Assembly: GCA_041166745.1 (NCBI GenBank)
Contig: JBEEGH010000029.1
Location: forward strand, 62,001-126,000
From: DASUCS01 sp041166745
GTDB lineage: Bacteria; Actinomycetota; Acidimicrobiia; Acidimicrobiales; JACDCH01
Direction: 5' to 3'
DNA: 64,000 bases
Shown: positions 36,843 to 45,464 of the stretch, piece by piece
How the letters are laid out: every line of letters starts with the position of its first letter
How positions within the stretch are numbered: position 1 is the first letter of the stretch
Notes under the pieces: model-generated
What the model was told of the DNA's origin: nothing
What the model saw: the letters and a program-made list of their open reading frames with translations, nothing else
Databases searched by the model: none
Made by a program: the position numbers and the translations under genes

Positions 36843-36910
36843 GTGCGCTCCCCATGGCGCGTCGGGCTATGTCGGGGAAGCGCAGGCGACCGCTCGGGGC
36901 GGTCTGAGGG

Positions 36911-37693
36911 TCAGGCGGGTTCGCGTTCGGAAGCGGCGAGGCGAGACCGGAGCTGGAGCACAGCCTTCGTGTGGATCTGACACACGCGGCTCTCGGTCAC
37001 ACCGAGGACCTGGCCGATCTCGGCCAGCGTCAAGCCCTCGTAGTAGTAGAGGGTCAGAACGATCTTCTCACGTTCGGGCATGCGGTTGATGGCGTCGGCG
37101 AGGATCTGGCGCATCTCTTCGACTTCGTAGGCCGCGACCGGACCGTCGTTCGAGTCGGCGACGGTGTCGCCGAGGCTCAACGATTCGCCGCGGTCGCCAC
37201 CGACCGACAACATCTCGTCGAGCGCGACGAGACCGATGAACGAGATCTGACTCAGCGTGCTCTGGAACTGGTCGTCGCTCAGCCCCAACTCGGCCGCGAG
37301 CTCTTCGTCGCTCGGCGTGCGGTGCAGCTGACCTTCGAGCTTTGCGTACGCCTTCTCGAGCGACCGGGCCTTTGCTCGAACCGAACGCGGCACCCAGTCG
37401 ATCGAACGCAACTCGTCGAGGATCGCGCCCTTGATGCGCGCGATCGCGTACGTCTCGAACTTGTAGCCGCGATCGAGGTCGAATTTCTCGATGGCGTCGA
37501 TGAGCCCGAAGATGCCGTAGCTGACGAGGTCGGCCTGCTCGACGTTCTGGGGAAGCCCGACCGCGACGCGACCGGCGACGTACTTCACCAGCGGGGAGTA
37601 GTGAAGAATCAGCGCGTCTCGGATCTCGCGCCCCCCTGCTGACTTGTACGACGCCCAGAGACGATCGGTCTCTGCCGTGGCGTCTGCGGTCAC
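36911..37693 (-). CDS. whiG: RNA polymerase sigma factor, FliA/WhiG family
   Basis: Group 3 sigma-70 factor, 260 residues. Region 2 shows LVKYVAGRVAVGLPQNVEQADLVSYG and the polymerase-binding FGLIDAIEKFDLDRGYKFETYA; region 3 (IDWVPRSVRAKARSLEKAYAKLEG) and region 4 (LTLYYYEGLTLAEIGQVLGVTESRVCQIHTKAV) follow. In streptomycetes WhiG directs sporulation, in other actinobacteria motility; no flagellar genes are in view, so the role is open. ATG 37693 begins 9 bp after the xerC stop on the same strand. The symbol follows family placement and is tentative. Confidence 0.88.
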   Translation of the reverse strand: MTADATAETDRLWASYKSAGGREIRDALILHYSPLVKYVAGRVAVGLPQNVEQADLVSYGIFGLIDAIEKFDLDRGYKFETYAIARIKGAILDELRSIDWVPRSVRAKARSLEKAYAKLEGQLHRTPSDEELAAELGLSDDQFQSTLSQISFIGLVALDEMLSVGGDRGESLSLGDTVADSNDGPVAAYEVEEMRQILADAINRMPEREKIVLTLYYYEGLTLAEIGQVLGVTESRVCQIHTKAVLQLRSRLAASEREPA

Positions 37694-37702
37694 ATGGGCT
37701 CC

Positions 37703-38596
37703 CTAGGCTCGCGGATGGGTCGCATCGAAGACGCGTCTCAGCCGCTCTCGACTCACGTGAGTGTATATCTGCGTCGTTGCGAGGTCGGCGTGGCCGAGCA
37801 GCTCCTGCACCGCCCGCAGGTCGGCGCCCCCATCGAGCAAGTGGGTTGCGAAGGTGTGGCGGAGCGCGTGGGGGTGTGTGGGGACAGGTGAGCGGTGGTC
37901 GAGGATGCGGCGAACGTCTCGAGGCGTGAGCGGCCGGCCTCGCCGGTTCACGAACAGGGCGTCGTGAGGTGCCACCGCCGACGTTGTCGCGTCCAGTGCG
38001 TCGTTGCGGCCATTGGCCAGCCATGCGCGCAATGCGGTTGCGGCGGGCGCGCTCAGTGGCACGCGTCGCTCCTTGGCGCCCTTGCCCCACACCGACAGCC
38101 ACTTTCGCCGTGGGTCGACGTCGCCGACCTTCAGGCTGCAGACCTCGCTGACCCGCAAGCCGCTTCCGTACAGCAACTCGAGGACAGCATCGTCGCGGCA
38201 CCGGAGATGGGCGGCATCGTCGTCGACTCGCGCCGGAGGATCGTCGAGCAAGCGGTGCAACTCGTCGGCGCGCAACACATGCGGCAGCCGTGCGTCGCCC
38301 TTCGGCGCGCTGAGCCGTGCGGTCGGATCGGCAGCGATGACACCCGTTCGTAGGAGCCAGCCGAAATAACGACGCAGTGACGACGCGGTGCGAGCGATCG
38401 TGCGTTTGGCCTTGCGGCGGGTGGTGAGAGCCGCGAGGTAGCGGCGCAGCGCCAGCCGATCGACCGCGCCAGGACCATCGAGCCCGGCCCGATCGGCCCA
38501 CGCGACGAACCCATTCACGTCGCGCTGATAGGCCTCGACCGTTGCCGTTGAGACGCTGGTGAGGGAGTCCACGAAGTCTTCGACCCGCCAGACCAC
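37703..38596 (-). CDS. xerC: Tyrosine recombinase XerC/XerD
   Basis: Resolves chromosome dimers at dif with its partner. The 297-residue product has a SAM-like N-terminal core-binding domain, and a catalytic domain with all residues: Arg in LYGSGLRVSEVCSL, Lys in VWGKGAKERRVPL, HALRHTFATHLL, the final His in GHADLATTQ, and the nucleophile Tyr in IYTHVS. The position next to dprA, comM and whiG is typical for a housekeeping Xer protein rather than an element integrase. Which member of the XerC/D pair it is cannot be fixed from one gene. Confidence 0.92.
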   Translation of the reverse strand: MVWRVEDFVDSLTSVSTATVEAYQRDVNGFVAWADRAGLDGPGAVDRLALRRYLAALTTRRKAKRTIARTASSLRRYFGWLLRTGVIAADPTARLSAPKGDARLPHVLRADELHRLLDDPPARVDDDAAHLRCRDDAVLELLYGSGLRVSEVCSLKVGDVDPRRKWLSVWGKGAKERRVPLSAPAATALRAWLANGRNDALDATTSAVAPHDALFVNRRGRPLTPRDVRRILDHRSPVPTHPHALRHTFATHLLDGGADLRAVQELLGHADLATTQIYTHVSRERLRRVFDATHPRA

Positions 38597-38650
38597 CCTG
38601 CAACCGTACCGGCGAACGCACGATGCGCGCGCGCAATACCGCCCATAGTG

Positions 38651-39781
38651 TCACGGTTCGGTCCTTGCGACCCGCTCGAACCAGCCGGACCGCTCGGCCA
38701 GCCAGCCTTGACCGCACAGGCGGTTGAGCCCGAGAGACAGCTGACCGAGCGACATCTGTGTGCGCTCGGCCAGCCCGGCGAGCGACACGGGCGCCCAGCC
38801 GAGAGCATCGAGCAGTGCTGCATCGTAGGGTGCGGGTGCGGGCCGTGGATCGTGAAGGGTGCGGCACAGCGCCGACGAGAGGCCGAGCGCGACGAGCACG
38901 TCGCCGGCATCGCACACGACCTGCGCGCCGTCGCGTAGCAATCCGTTCGTGCCCGATGACGTGGCGCTCCGCACGGAACCCGGCGCGGCGAAGACCGTGC
39001 GGCCGCGCCGCTGGGCCTCCGTCACCGTGTGCATCGAACCGCCCGTGTCGCGTGACTCGACGACGACAACCACGTCCGCGATCGCGGCGATGATGCGGTT
39101 GCGCGCGGGAAAGCGCCACCGCTCGGGCGCGCAACCGAGCGGCGCTTCACCGAGCAGTACGCCGCGACGCTCGACCTCACGCCACAACGACAGGTTGCGA
39201 CGCGGATAGACGACGTCGAGCCCGCTGCCGACGACGGCGATCGGCGGGGCCGTTGCCGCCGCCAGTGCGCCGGCATGCGCGGCCGCGTCGATACCCAGCG
39301 CGAGGCCGGAGACGATCGCTACACCGGCACCGGCCAGCTCGCGACCGAGTTCGTACGCGAAGTCGAGCCCGTACCGGCTCGCGCCACGGGTTCCTACAAT
39401 GGCGACGCGCGGCCCACAGATCGCGCCCGGGTCTCCTCGCGTGAACACGACGCCGGGCGGCTCGATGTCGTCGATCAGGGGCGCCGGATACGCCGGCGAA
39501 CCGAGCGCGGCAACGCCGACTCTCGCCTCGATGTGTCGCTGCCAGACCGCCGCGACGTCGGTGCGCGCTGTGGCGGCTGACCACGCGTCGGCGATCTCCT
39601 CGGGTGACGGGCGAGTCGCCACCAACATCGCTCGGTCGCTCATCCACCCCCGACGACGAAGGCACTCCCACGCGCCGGCCGGGCCCCAACGACGAACCAA
39701 CGTGAGAAGCCGCGAAGGGCCCATGCGGGGCAGCCCTGCGAGGGCGGCGGCCCACGCCTCAGGAGGAAGGTCGGTCGTCAT
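38651..39781 (-). CDS. dprA: DNA-processing protein DprA
   Basis: Loads RecA on incoming single-stranded DNA during transformation. The 376-residue product has a Rossmann-like core with AIVGTRGASRYG, VSGLALGIDAAAHAGAL and FPARNRIIAAIADVVVVVES, all conserved in DprA. A C-terminal winged-helix-like domain (DALGWAPVSLAGLAERTQMSLGQLSLGLNRL) follows. ATG 39781 overlaps the comM stop by 4 bp (ATGA). Its presence with comM argues that the cell can take up or integrate DNA, although uptake genes are not in this window. Confidence 0.95.
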   Translation of the reverse strand: MTTDLPPEAWAAALAGLPRMGPSRLLTLVRRWGPAGAWECLRRRGWMSDRAMLVATRPSPEEIADAWSAATARTDVAAVWQRHIEARVGVAALGSPAYPAPLIDDIEPPGVVFTRGDPGAICGPRVAIVGTRGASRYGLDFAYELGRELAGAGVAIVSGLALGIDAAAHAGALAAATAPPIAVVGSGLDVVYPRRNLSLWREVERRGVLLGEAPLGCAPERWRFPARNRIIAAIADVVVVVESRDTGGSMHTVTEAQRRGRTVFAAPGSVRSATSSGTNGLLRDGAQVVCDAGDVLVALGLSSALCRTLHDPRPAPAPYDAALLDALGWAPVSLAGLAERTQMSLGQLSLGLNRLCGQGWLAERSGWFERVARTEP

Positions 39782-41289
39782 GCGACGCACGCCTCGCTCG
39801 CGAAGAGATCCGTTCGAAGGTTCAACGCGAGCGCCACGTGCTCGGCGTCGACCAATGGCTCGTGCCGTAGGTCGGCGATCGTGCGCGCCACTGCACGAAC
39901 GCGACTCACTCCCCGCCCGCTGAGCCTGCCGGTGCGCAACGCCGACTCGAGAACGTTGGTGGCCGCATCGGTGAGCGGCGCGGCCGCATCCAACGCCTCA
40001 CCGCGCAACTCGGCGTTGCCGCGCACCCCCCGCTCGACTGCGAGCGCGCGAACCCGCGCAACGCGCGCCGCGACAGTGGCGCTCGTCTCTTCGGGATTGC
40101 CCCGCAACAGCTGCGACACCTCGGGCCGGCGGACCTCGACTCGGATGTCGAACCGGTCGAGCAACGGACCCGACACGCGGCGGCTGTAACGCGCTCGCGC
40201 CGAAAGACCACATCGGCACGCACCAGGTGGCCCGCCCTCACCACACGGACATGGATTCATCGCCGCGATCAACACGAACCGCGCGGGCAGCTCCACGCGC
40301 ACCGCGGCGCGGGCGACCCGCACCACACCTTCCTCGAGCGGCTGACGCAAAGCATCGAGGACGGTCGGCCCGAACTCGCCCAGCTCGTCCAGGAACAGGA
40401 CACCTGCGTGCGCCATCGAGATCTCGCCGGGCCGGATCAGACCGTGCCCTCCGCCGACGAGGGACACGCTCGACGCGCCGTGATGCGGCGCGCGAAACGG
40501 CGGACGCCGCACGAGCCCCGTGCCCGCGAGCGTGGCGCCTGCCGCCGAGTGGATGCGGGTGGCCTGCAGCGCGGTCTCATCGTCGAGTTCGGGCAGCAAA
40601 CCGGGAACCCGACGAGCAAGCATGGTCTTCCCGGCGCCCGGTGGCCCGACGAACAGCAGGTGGTGCGCGCCCGCGGCCGCGACCTCGAGGGCGAATCGGG
40701 CCAACGGCTGGCCGCGAACGTCTGACAGATCGGGCTCGGGCGGGCGGGGCGGCTCCGGCGTCGGTGGAGGCGGATCGGGCCATGCGCCAAGACCTTGGAG
40801 CGCGGCGACCAGCTCGGCGAGCGTGTGTGCGACCCGCACCTTGTGTCGTTTGAGGAGCGTTGCCTCCCGATGGGCCCGCGGACCGACGACGATTGCCGGG
40901 CAGTCGAGGGCGCCGACCAGCGAGAGCACGCCGGGTACCGAGCGGATCGTGCCATCGAGGCCGAGCTCGCCGATGAACCCGACGCCATCGGTGGCGTCGG
41001 GTGGAATGTCGCCGCAGGCAACCAGGAGCCCGACGGCGATGGCGAGATCGAGGCCCGAGCCGACCTTGCGCAACGCGGACGGCGCGAGATTCACGGTCAC
41101 GCGCTTGTTGGGCCACTTGATCCCGGAGCTCGCGAGCGCCGCGCGGACGCGCGAGCTCGCCTCGCGACAAGCGGTGTCGGGCAGACCGACGAGCGTGAAA
41201 CTCGGGATCCCGACCGAGACATGGACTTCGACGGTGACCGGATGGCCGTCGACACCGAGCAACGTTGCGGACCGGATGCTGGCGAGCAC
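39778..41289 (-). CDS. comM: ComM/YifB-family AAA ATPase (Mg-chelatase-like)
   Basis: Branch-migration helicase that extends heteroduplex in natural transformation, by family. The N-terminal Lon-protease-like domain (VEVHVSVGIPSFTLVGLPD) is followed by a Pro-rich linker, then Walker A GPPGAGKTMLARR, Walker B AGVLFLDELGEF, the zinc-finger-like NPCPCGEGGPPGACRCG, and the C-terminal YifB domain (RVRAVARTIADLR). 503 residues is the family length. Order comM-dprA-xerC is retained widely in actinobacteria. ATG 41289 is chosen as the start for MLASIRSATLLGVDG. Confidence 0.95.
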   Translation of the reverse strand: MLASIRSATLLGVDGHPVTVEVHVSVGIPSFTLVGLPDTACREASSRVRAALASSGIKWPNKRVTVNLAPSALRKVGSGLDLAIAVGLLVACGDIPPDATDGVGFIGELGLDGTIRSVPGVLSLVGALDCPAIVVGPRAHREATLLKRHKVRVAHTLAELVAALQGLGAWPDPPPPTPEPPRPPEPDLSDVRGQPLARFALEVAAAGAHHLLFVGPPGAGKTMLARRVPGLLPELDDETALQATRIHSAAGATLAGTGLVRRPPFRAPHHGASSVSLVGGGHGLIRPGEISMAHAGVLFLDELGEFGPTVLDALRQPLEEGVVRVARAAVRVELPARFVLIAAMNPCPCGEGGPPGACRCGLSARARYSRRVSGPLLDRFDIRVEVRRPEVSQLLRGNPEETSATVAARVARVRALAVERGVRGNAELRGEALDAAAPLTDAATNVLESALRTGRLSGRGVSRVRAVARTIADLRHEPLVDAEHVALALNLRTDLFASEACVA

Positions 41290-41385
41290 GACGCTCTCCT
41301 CACGATGGTGACAACTGTGAGGCGGGCCGTGACGCCGGCCGGCGAGCGCTGAAGAGAACCTACCGCACCCCTACGACAGTGAGGA

Positions 41386-42177
41386 TCAGCGTCCTTCGAA
41401 GCGGGGTTCGCGCTTCTGCACGAACGCGATCATCGCTTCGGCGGTGTCTTTCGATTGGAAGTTGACGTTCTGCGCCAGCGCTTCGGCCTCGAGCGCTTGT
41501 GCGAGCGACACCGCGGAGGACTGGTTGAGCAACCGTTTGCTCATGCTCAACGCGAGGGGCGGCCCGGCCGCGAGCCGCGACGACCAGTCGTCGACGAACG
41601 CATCGATCTCGGCCCCGGGCACCACCCGGTTCACGATGCCGATCTCCTGCGCCTCCTTGGCGCCGATGATGTCCGCGAAGAGTACGAGCTCCTTCGCCTT
41701 GTGCAATCCGACGAGGCGGGGCAGCACCCACGAACCGCCGAAGTCGATCGAGAGCCCTCGCCGGGCGAAGATCTCCGAGAAGCGGGCGTCGTCGCTCGCC
41801 ACGATCAGGTCGCAGCCGAGCGCGAGGTTGAGACCGGCACCCGCGGCGACCCCGACCACTTTCGCGATGACTGGTTGCGGTAGTGCGTGCAGCGCGGCAC
41901 AGACGTCGCCGACATGGCGCATGCTCGTCAACCCGTTCGTCTCCTCCACGCGGCCACCGCCGATGTCGGCACCCGAGCAGAACGCACCGCCGGCGCCGGT
42001 GATCACCACCACTCGATCGTCGGCCGTGTTGTTGGCGATGGCCAGGAACGTCTCCAACAACTCGTCCCACATCCGGTCGTTGATCGCGTTCTTCTTCTCA
42101 GGCCGGTTGAGCGTGATGGTGACCACGCCGTTCGCGCGGTCGATGAGCAAGGTCTCCATGCCGCGCACGATACTCAT
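41386..42177 (-). CDS. Enoyl-CoA hydratase/isomerase family protein
   Basis: Crotonase-fold enzyme of 263 residues. VVTITLNRPEKKNAIN is the N-terminal family motif, and AFCSGADIGGG and VGVAAGAGLNLALGCDLIVA build the oxyanion hole. The segment GLSIDFGGSWVLPRLVG carries an acidic residue where the hydratase catalytic Glu lies; an Asp in this position is common in crotonases that are not classic hydratases. The substrate is unknown. Starts are ATG 42177 or ATG 42159; the former overlaps the start of a divergent small ORF (42176). Confidence 0.9.
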   Translation of the reverse strand: MSIVRGMETLLIDRANGVVTITLNRPEKKNAINDRMWDELLETFLAIANNTADDRVVVITGAGGAFCSGADIGGGRVEETNGLTSMRHVGDVCAALHALPQPVIAKVVGVAAGAGLNLALGCDLIVASDDARFSEIFARRGLSIDFGGSWVLPRLVGLHKAKELVLFADIIGAKEAQEIGIVNRVVPGAEIDAFVDDWSSRLAAGPPLALSMSKRLLNQSSAVSLAQALEAEALAQNVNFQSKDTAEAMIAFVQKREPRFEGR

Positions 42178-42292
42178 GGGCGTGGGATTCAACCCTTTCC
42201 GGCAGCAGCACCGGCGCACAGGCGATTACGTGCTCGTGGCCGCGACCCTTGTGGTCATCGCTCTGCTGGTGCTCTGGGCCTTCCTGGGTTAG
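42176..42292 (+). CDS. Small single-pass membrane protein (38 residues)
   Basis: A 38-residue reading frame: MGVGFNPFRQQHRRTGDYV followed by one hydrophobic helix (LVAATLVVIALLVLWAF) and a short end. The charge pattern (basic N-terminus before the helix) predicts an N-in topology. Very similar short proteins with the FNPFR start occur in actinobacteria, from memory, but this was not checked. Its start overlaps the ATG of the divergent crotonase gene by 2 bp if 42177 is used, and its stop overlaps the convergent yraN stop by 4 bp. Confidence 0.6.
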   Translation: MGVGFNPFRQQHRRTGDYVLVAATLVVIALLVLWAFLG

Positions 42293-42627
42293 AAGGCGCC
42301 TTCGATCACTTCGACGTCGGTGCCGATCACCGACACCACGTCGAACCTGATCTCTCGCACTTGTACCGGGAAGTCCTCGAGCCACTTGCCCGCCAGCACC
42401 CTGAGCCGCTGGCGCTTCAGGTGGTTCACCGCTTCCGCGGGCACACCGAACACGTCGTTGGCGCGGGCCTTCACCTCGCAGAACACGATCGTGCGATTGC
42501 GCCGAACGATGAGATCGAGCTCACCTTCGCGACAGCGCCAGTTGCGCGCGACCACCTCGTAGCCATGTGCTTCGTACCACGCAGCGGCTGCATCTTCCCC
42601 GGCGATCCCCAACGCCCGGCGGGCCAT
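42289..42627 (-). CDS. yraN: UPF0102 (YraN) nuclease-fold protein
   Basis: Small protein with a predicted PD-(D/E)XK endonuclease fold, 112 residues. AGEDAAAAWYEAHGYEVVARNWRCREGELDLIVRR and VFCEVKARAND give the catalytic Glu-x-Lys layout. Biochemical function is not established in the family, but it neighbours comM and dprA in many genomes. ATG 42627 is chosen because TAGGG lies 6 bases upstream; ATG 42633 is an alternative. It follows DUF2469 by 8 bp on the same strand. Confidence 0.92.
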   Translation of the reverse strand: MARRALGIAGEDAAAAWYEAHGYEVVARNWRCREGELDLIVRRNRTIVFCEVKARANDVFGVPAEAVNHLKRQRLRVLAGKWLEDFPVQVREIRFDVVSVIGTDVEVIEGAF

Positions 42628-42635
42628 CGTCATCC

Positions 42636-42932
42636 CTACAGAATGTCCTTCTTCGGGAGCTCTTCGACGTTCACGTCTTTGAACGTCACGACTCGCACCG
42701 ACGGCACGAAACGGCTCGAACGGTACATGTCCCACACCCAGGCGTCGCGCAGCTCGAGGTCGACGAAGGTGCGTCCGTCCTTGTCGTGGACGGACTGCTT
42801 GACCTCGTTGCACAGGTAGAAGCGGCGCTCGGTCTCGACGACGAACGAGAACATCGGCGCGACGTCCTTGTACTCCTTGTAGAGCCGCAGCTCGAGATCG
42901 GCCTCGTACTGCTCGAGGTCCTCGGTGGACAT
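42636..42932 (-). CDS. DUF2469 protein
   Basis: Actinobacterial family of unknown function; 98 residues. The start MSTEDLEQYEADLELRLYKEYKDV and the ERRFYLCNEVKQSV and FVDLELRDAWVWDMYRSSRFVPSVRVVTFKDVNVEEL parts are conserved as usual. Its position between lepB and yraN is the standard actinobacterial order. ATG 42932 has no obvious ribosome site; the true start may use coupling with lepB, which ends 20 bp upstream. Confidence 0.9.
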   Translation of the reverse strand: MSTEDLEQYEADLELRLYKEYKDVAPMFSFVVETERRFYLCNEVKQSVHDKDGRTFVDLELRDAWVWDMYRSSRFVPSVRVVTFKDVNVEELPKKDIL

Positions 42933-42952
42933 GGCGCAACTGTACGGCAGCG

Positions 42953-43540
42953 CTACAAGAACGATTGCTGACCCAGGGGCCAGACCTTCGCGATGGCCCG
43001 CCCGATCACCGAGCTCTCGGTGATCGGACCGATGAACCGGCTGTCTCGCGAGTTGCCGCGGTTGTCGCCCATCACCCACAGATCGCCCTCGGGCACCGTC
43101 GTGGGCCCGAACGACTCCGTCGTGAGTCCTGGAGGGAGATACGGCTCGATCAACAACCGGCCATCGATGAAAATGTGTCCATCTCGGCCCTCGACGGTCT
43201 CACCGGGCAGGCCGATCACCCGCTTGATCAGGATCTCCCTCGTCGGCTTGGTCAGGCCGACCCCTTCGAAGATCCCGCGCAGCACTCGTACCGGCAACGA
43301 GCTGTGGTCGACGGTGTGGTCCTCCGGTGAGGGGAACACGATGATGTCGCCGCGCCGAGGGTCGTGGAACTGGTAGGCGAGCTTGGAGACGATGACGCGA
43401 TCGCCCACGTGCAGCTGCGGTTCCATCGACCCGGAGGGGATGTAGAACGCCTGCGCGACGAACGTCTTGAGTACGAACGCAACGACGAGCGCAATGAGCG
43501 CAAGGACCGGAAGTTCCGCGAGTCCGCGGCGGAATTTCAA
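42953..43540 (-). CDS. lepB: Signal peptidase I
   Basis: Cleaves signal peptides of exported preproteins at the outer face of the membrane. The 195-residue protein has one N-terminal membrane helix (LALIALVVAFVLKTFVAQ). IPSGSMEP contains the catalytic Ser, and LIKRVIGLPGE the catalytic Lys. VMGDNRGNSRDSRFIG is the box E signature. It lies 5 bp after rplS on the same strand, an order shared by actinobacteria. Confidence 0.96.
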   Translation of the reverse strand: MKFRRGLAELPVLALIALVVAFVLKTFVAQAFYIPSGSMEPQLHVGDRVIVSKLAYQFHDPRRGDIIVFPSPEDHTVDHSSLPVRVLRGIFEGVGLTKPTREILIKRVIGLPGETVEGRDGHIFIDGRLLIEPYLPPGLTTESFGPTTVPEGDLWVMGDNRGNSRDSRFIGPITESSVIGRAIAKVWPLGQQSFL

Positions 43541-43545
43541 CGGTG

Positions 43546-43890
43546 TCAGGTGCGCTTTTCTTTGATCTTCGCCGCCTTGCCGATGCGATCGCGGAGGTAA
43601 TACAGCTTCGCTCGGCGCACTGCGCCCCGAGTGACGGGCTCGATCCTGGCCACGACCGGGGAATGAACGGGGAACGTGCGCTCCACGCCCACGCCATAAC
43701 TCACCTTGCGCACCGTGAAGGTTTCCCGCACGCCGGACCCTTGCCGGCGGATGACGACGCCCTGGAAGACCTGCACCCGCTCCTTGTTGCCCTCGACCAC
43801 CCGGACGTGCACCTTCAGGGTGTCGCCGGGGGCGAAGACGGGGATGTCGTCGCGCAAGTTTTCGGCATCGATGAGATCAGTGGGGTTCAT
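43546..43890 (-). CDS. rplS: 50S ribosomal protein L19
   Basis: Located at the 30S-50S interface. The 114-residue product shows DTLKVHVRVVEGNKERVQVFQGVVI and TFTVRKVSYGVGVERTFP, with RAKLYYLRDRIGKAAKIKEK at the end. Length and motifs are standard. ATG 43890 overlaps the trmD stop by 4 bp (ATGA). It is part of rpsP-khpA-rimM-trmD-rplS. Confidence 0.97.
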   Translation of the reverse strand: MNPTDLIDAENLRDDIPVFAPGDTLKVHVRVVEGNKERVQVFQGVVIRRQGSGVRETFTVRKVSYGVGVERTFPVHSPVVARIEPVTRGAVRRAKLYYLRDRIGKAAKIKEKRT

Positions 43891-44657
43891 TGCGCGTCTG
43901 CTCCAGGAGCATGGTCAAGGGACGGTGCAGGATAGGCGATGCCCAGCACACGCTCCAACAGCGTGATCTCCTCGTCGGTGAGACCTCCCCGGGCGGCGAT
44001 GAGGTCTGGCCGGGCCTCGACCGTGCGGGCGATGGCCTGCGCCCGCCGCCACTGGGCCACCCGGGCGTGGTCGCCTGATCGCAGCACCTCAGGCACCTCC
44101 CACCCCCGGAAGTCGGCCGGACGGGTGTACTGCGGATACTCGAGCAGCCCTTCGGAGAACGACTCGTCGTCCGCCGATTCGGCGTTTCCCATCACTCCGG
44201 GCACGAGCCGGGCGACGACCTCGAGGACCGCCATCGCCGCGACCTCGCCCCCGCCGAGCACGTAGTCACCGATCGACAGCTCGTCGTCCACGAGGTGCTC
44301 GCGGACCCGCGCGTCCACGCCTTCGTAACGGCCACACAGGAGCGAGAACCCGTCGAGCGCCGCCAGCTCGTGAGCCATCGCCTGATCGAGGCGCCGGCCA
44401 CCGGGACCCAACAGGAACAGCGGGCGCGGCGGATCAACGCTCTCGACCGAACGGAAGATGGGCTCGGGCATGAGTACCATCCCCGCGCCCCCGCCGAACG
44501 GTGCGTCGTCGACCGACCGGTGGGGATCGTTCGCTCCCGAACGCAAGTCGTGAACGCGCACCTCGATCAGGTCGCGCGCTCGAGCCTTCCCGAGGAGGCT
44601 CTGCGACGCGAAGTCGTCCACCATCGTCGGGAAGATCGTGAAGACATCGATCCTCAC
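43887..44657 (-). CDS. trmD: tRNA (guanine-N1-)-methyltransferase
   Basis: Methylates G37 of tRNAs next to the anticodon to prevent frameshifting. The 256-residue SPOUT protein shows RIDVFTIFPTM at the start, DDAPFGGGAGMVLMPEPI, LLCGRYEGVDARV, and the knot LSIGDYVLGGGEVAAM, with YTRPADFRGWEVPEVL near the end. GTG 44657 is chosen because it overlaps the rimM stop by 4 bp and starts at the family N-terminus. A longer frame reaching inside rimM is rejected. Confidence 0.97.
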   Translation of the reverse strand: MRIDVFTIFPTMVDDFASQSLLGKARARDLIEVRVHDLRSGANDPHRSVDDAPFGGGAGMVLMPEPIFRSVESVDPPRPLFLLGPGGRRLDQAMAHELAALDGFSLLCGRYEGVDARVREHLVDDELSIGDYVLGGGEVAAMAVLEVVARLVPGVMGNAESADDESFSEGLLEYPQYTRPADFRGWEVPEVLRSGDHARVAQWRRAQAIARTVEARPDLIAARGGLTDEEITLLERVLGIAYPAPSLDHAPGADAQ

Positions 44658-45112
44658 AAGTCGAAGAGCCCCTCGGGTGGATCGATCACAACGGTGCCAT
44701 CGCCGCGGCGCTCGACGACGAACAGGACCGGCACGAGCGCACCGTTGTCGAGCACGAGCAGATCGCTGGCGGGGTTTGCTTGCACCGCGTCGACGACACC
44801 AACCGCCGTTCCGTCGACGGTGTGCACCGGCGCGCCGATCAGCTCGTGGACCCACAGCTCATCGGGATCGTCGAGGGGCTCGGCGTGCAACACCATCCCT
44901 TGCATCGCTTCCGCGTCCTCTCGTGACAGGACACCCACGAACGAGACGATGAACTGCTTCTGATGAGGGCGCGAGGCCTCGACCTCGAGCGTGCGGTCAC
45001 CAGAAACCAACAGCGAGCCAGGCGCGACGCGCTCGAACCGATCCGTGATCAGCGACACGATGACCTCGCCCCGCAACCCGTGGGCCCTCTTCACGCGGCC
45101 CACTTCCAGCAT
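44654..45112 (-). CDS. rimM: Ribosome maturation factor RimM
   Basis: Binds S19 and the 30S head in late assembly. The 152-residue product begins VGRVKRAHGLRGEVIV, and carries a SREDAEAMQGMVLHA segment and the PRC-barrel part (ELIGAPVHTVDGTAVGVVDAV...DLLVL). It lies 7 bp after khpA, as usual in rpsP-khpA-rimM-trmD-rplS. Confidence 0.95.
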   Translation of the reverse strand: MLEVGRVKRAHGLRGEVIVSLITDRFERVAPGSLLVSGDRTLEVEASRPHQKQFIVSFVGVLSREDAEAMQGMVLHAEPLDDPDELWVHELIGAPVHTVDGTAVGVVDAVQANPASDLLVLDNGALVPVLFVVERRGDGTVVIDPPEGLFDL

Positions 45113-45119
45113 GTGATCG

Positions 45120-45464
45120 CTATTCGACGAAGTCGACGTCGACGGACGCGCCGTCGCGCACTGCCGCGGCCCGCACGACCGTGCGGATCGACTGCGCGAT
45201 GCGACCGCGCTTGCCGATGACGCGTCCCATGTCGCCCTGCGTCACGCGTACTTCGATCGTCGTTCCGCGGCCGCGCTCCGCAACATCGACTTCAACGCCG
45301 TCGGGGTCTTCGACGACGGCCTTCACGAGGTATTCGCACACATCGCGGGCGGTCGCCGCCGGGATGCGGTTGGCATCGACATCAGCGGCGTCGTCTGCAA
45401 CCTCATCGACGTCGTCGATCTGGTTCGCGTCGTCGGCTTCGTCTACGTCTTCGACGTCGCTCAT
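45120..45464 (-). CDS. khpA: KH-domain RNA-binding protein KhpA, with acidic N-terminal extension
   Basis: RNA-binding protein that usually forms a dimer with KhpB. The 114-residue protein carries a KH domain at about 45-114 (RDVCEYLVKAVVEDPDGVEVDV, then GDMGRVIGKRGRIAQSIRTVV with the GKRG loop). The first 40 residues are an acidic stretch rich in Asp, Glu and Val that is not present in short family members of about 76 residues. ATG 45464 overlaps the rpsP stop by 4 bp (ATGA). It lies in its normal place. Confidence 0.92.
   Translation of the reverse strand: MSDVEDVDEADDANQIDDVDEVADDAADVDANRIPAATARDVCEYLVKAVVEDPDGVEVDVAERGRGTTIEVRVTQGDMGRVIGKRGRIAQSIRTVVRAAAVRDGASVDVDFVE

Noticed and set aside
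37703..38596. The tyrosine recombinase as integrase of the segment beside smc
   Set aside because: It lies 18 kb away in the conserved dprA-comM neighbourhood and looks like housekeeping XerC/D.
37068..39134. 688-codon minus-strand frame crossing whiG, xerC and dprA
   Set aside because: Arg-rich shadow; three intact genes with catalytic motifs occupy the same strand in other frames.
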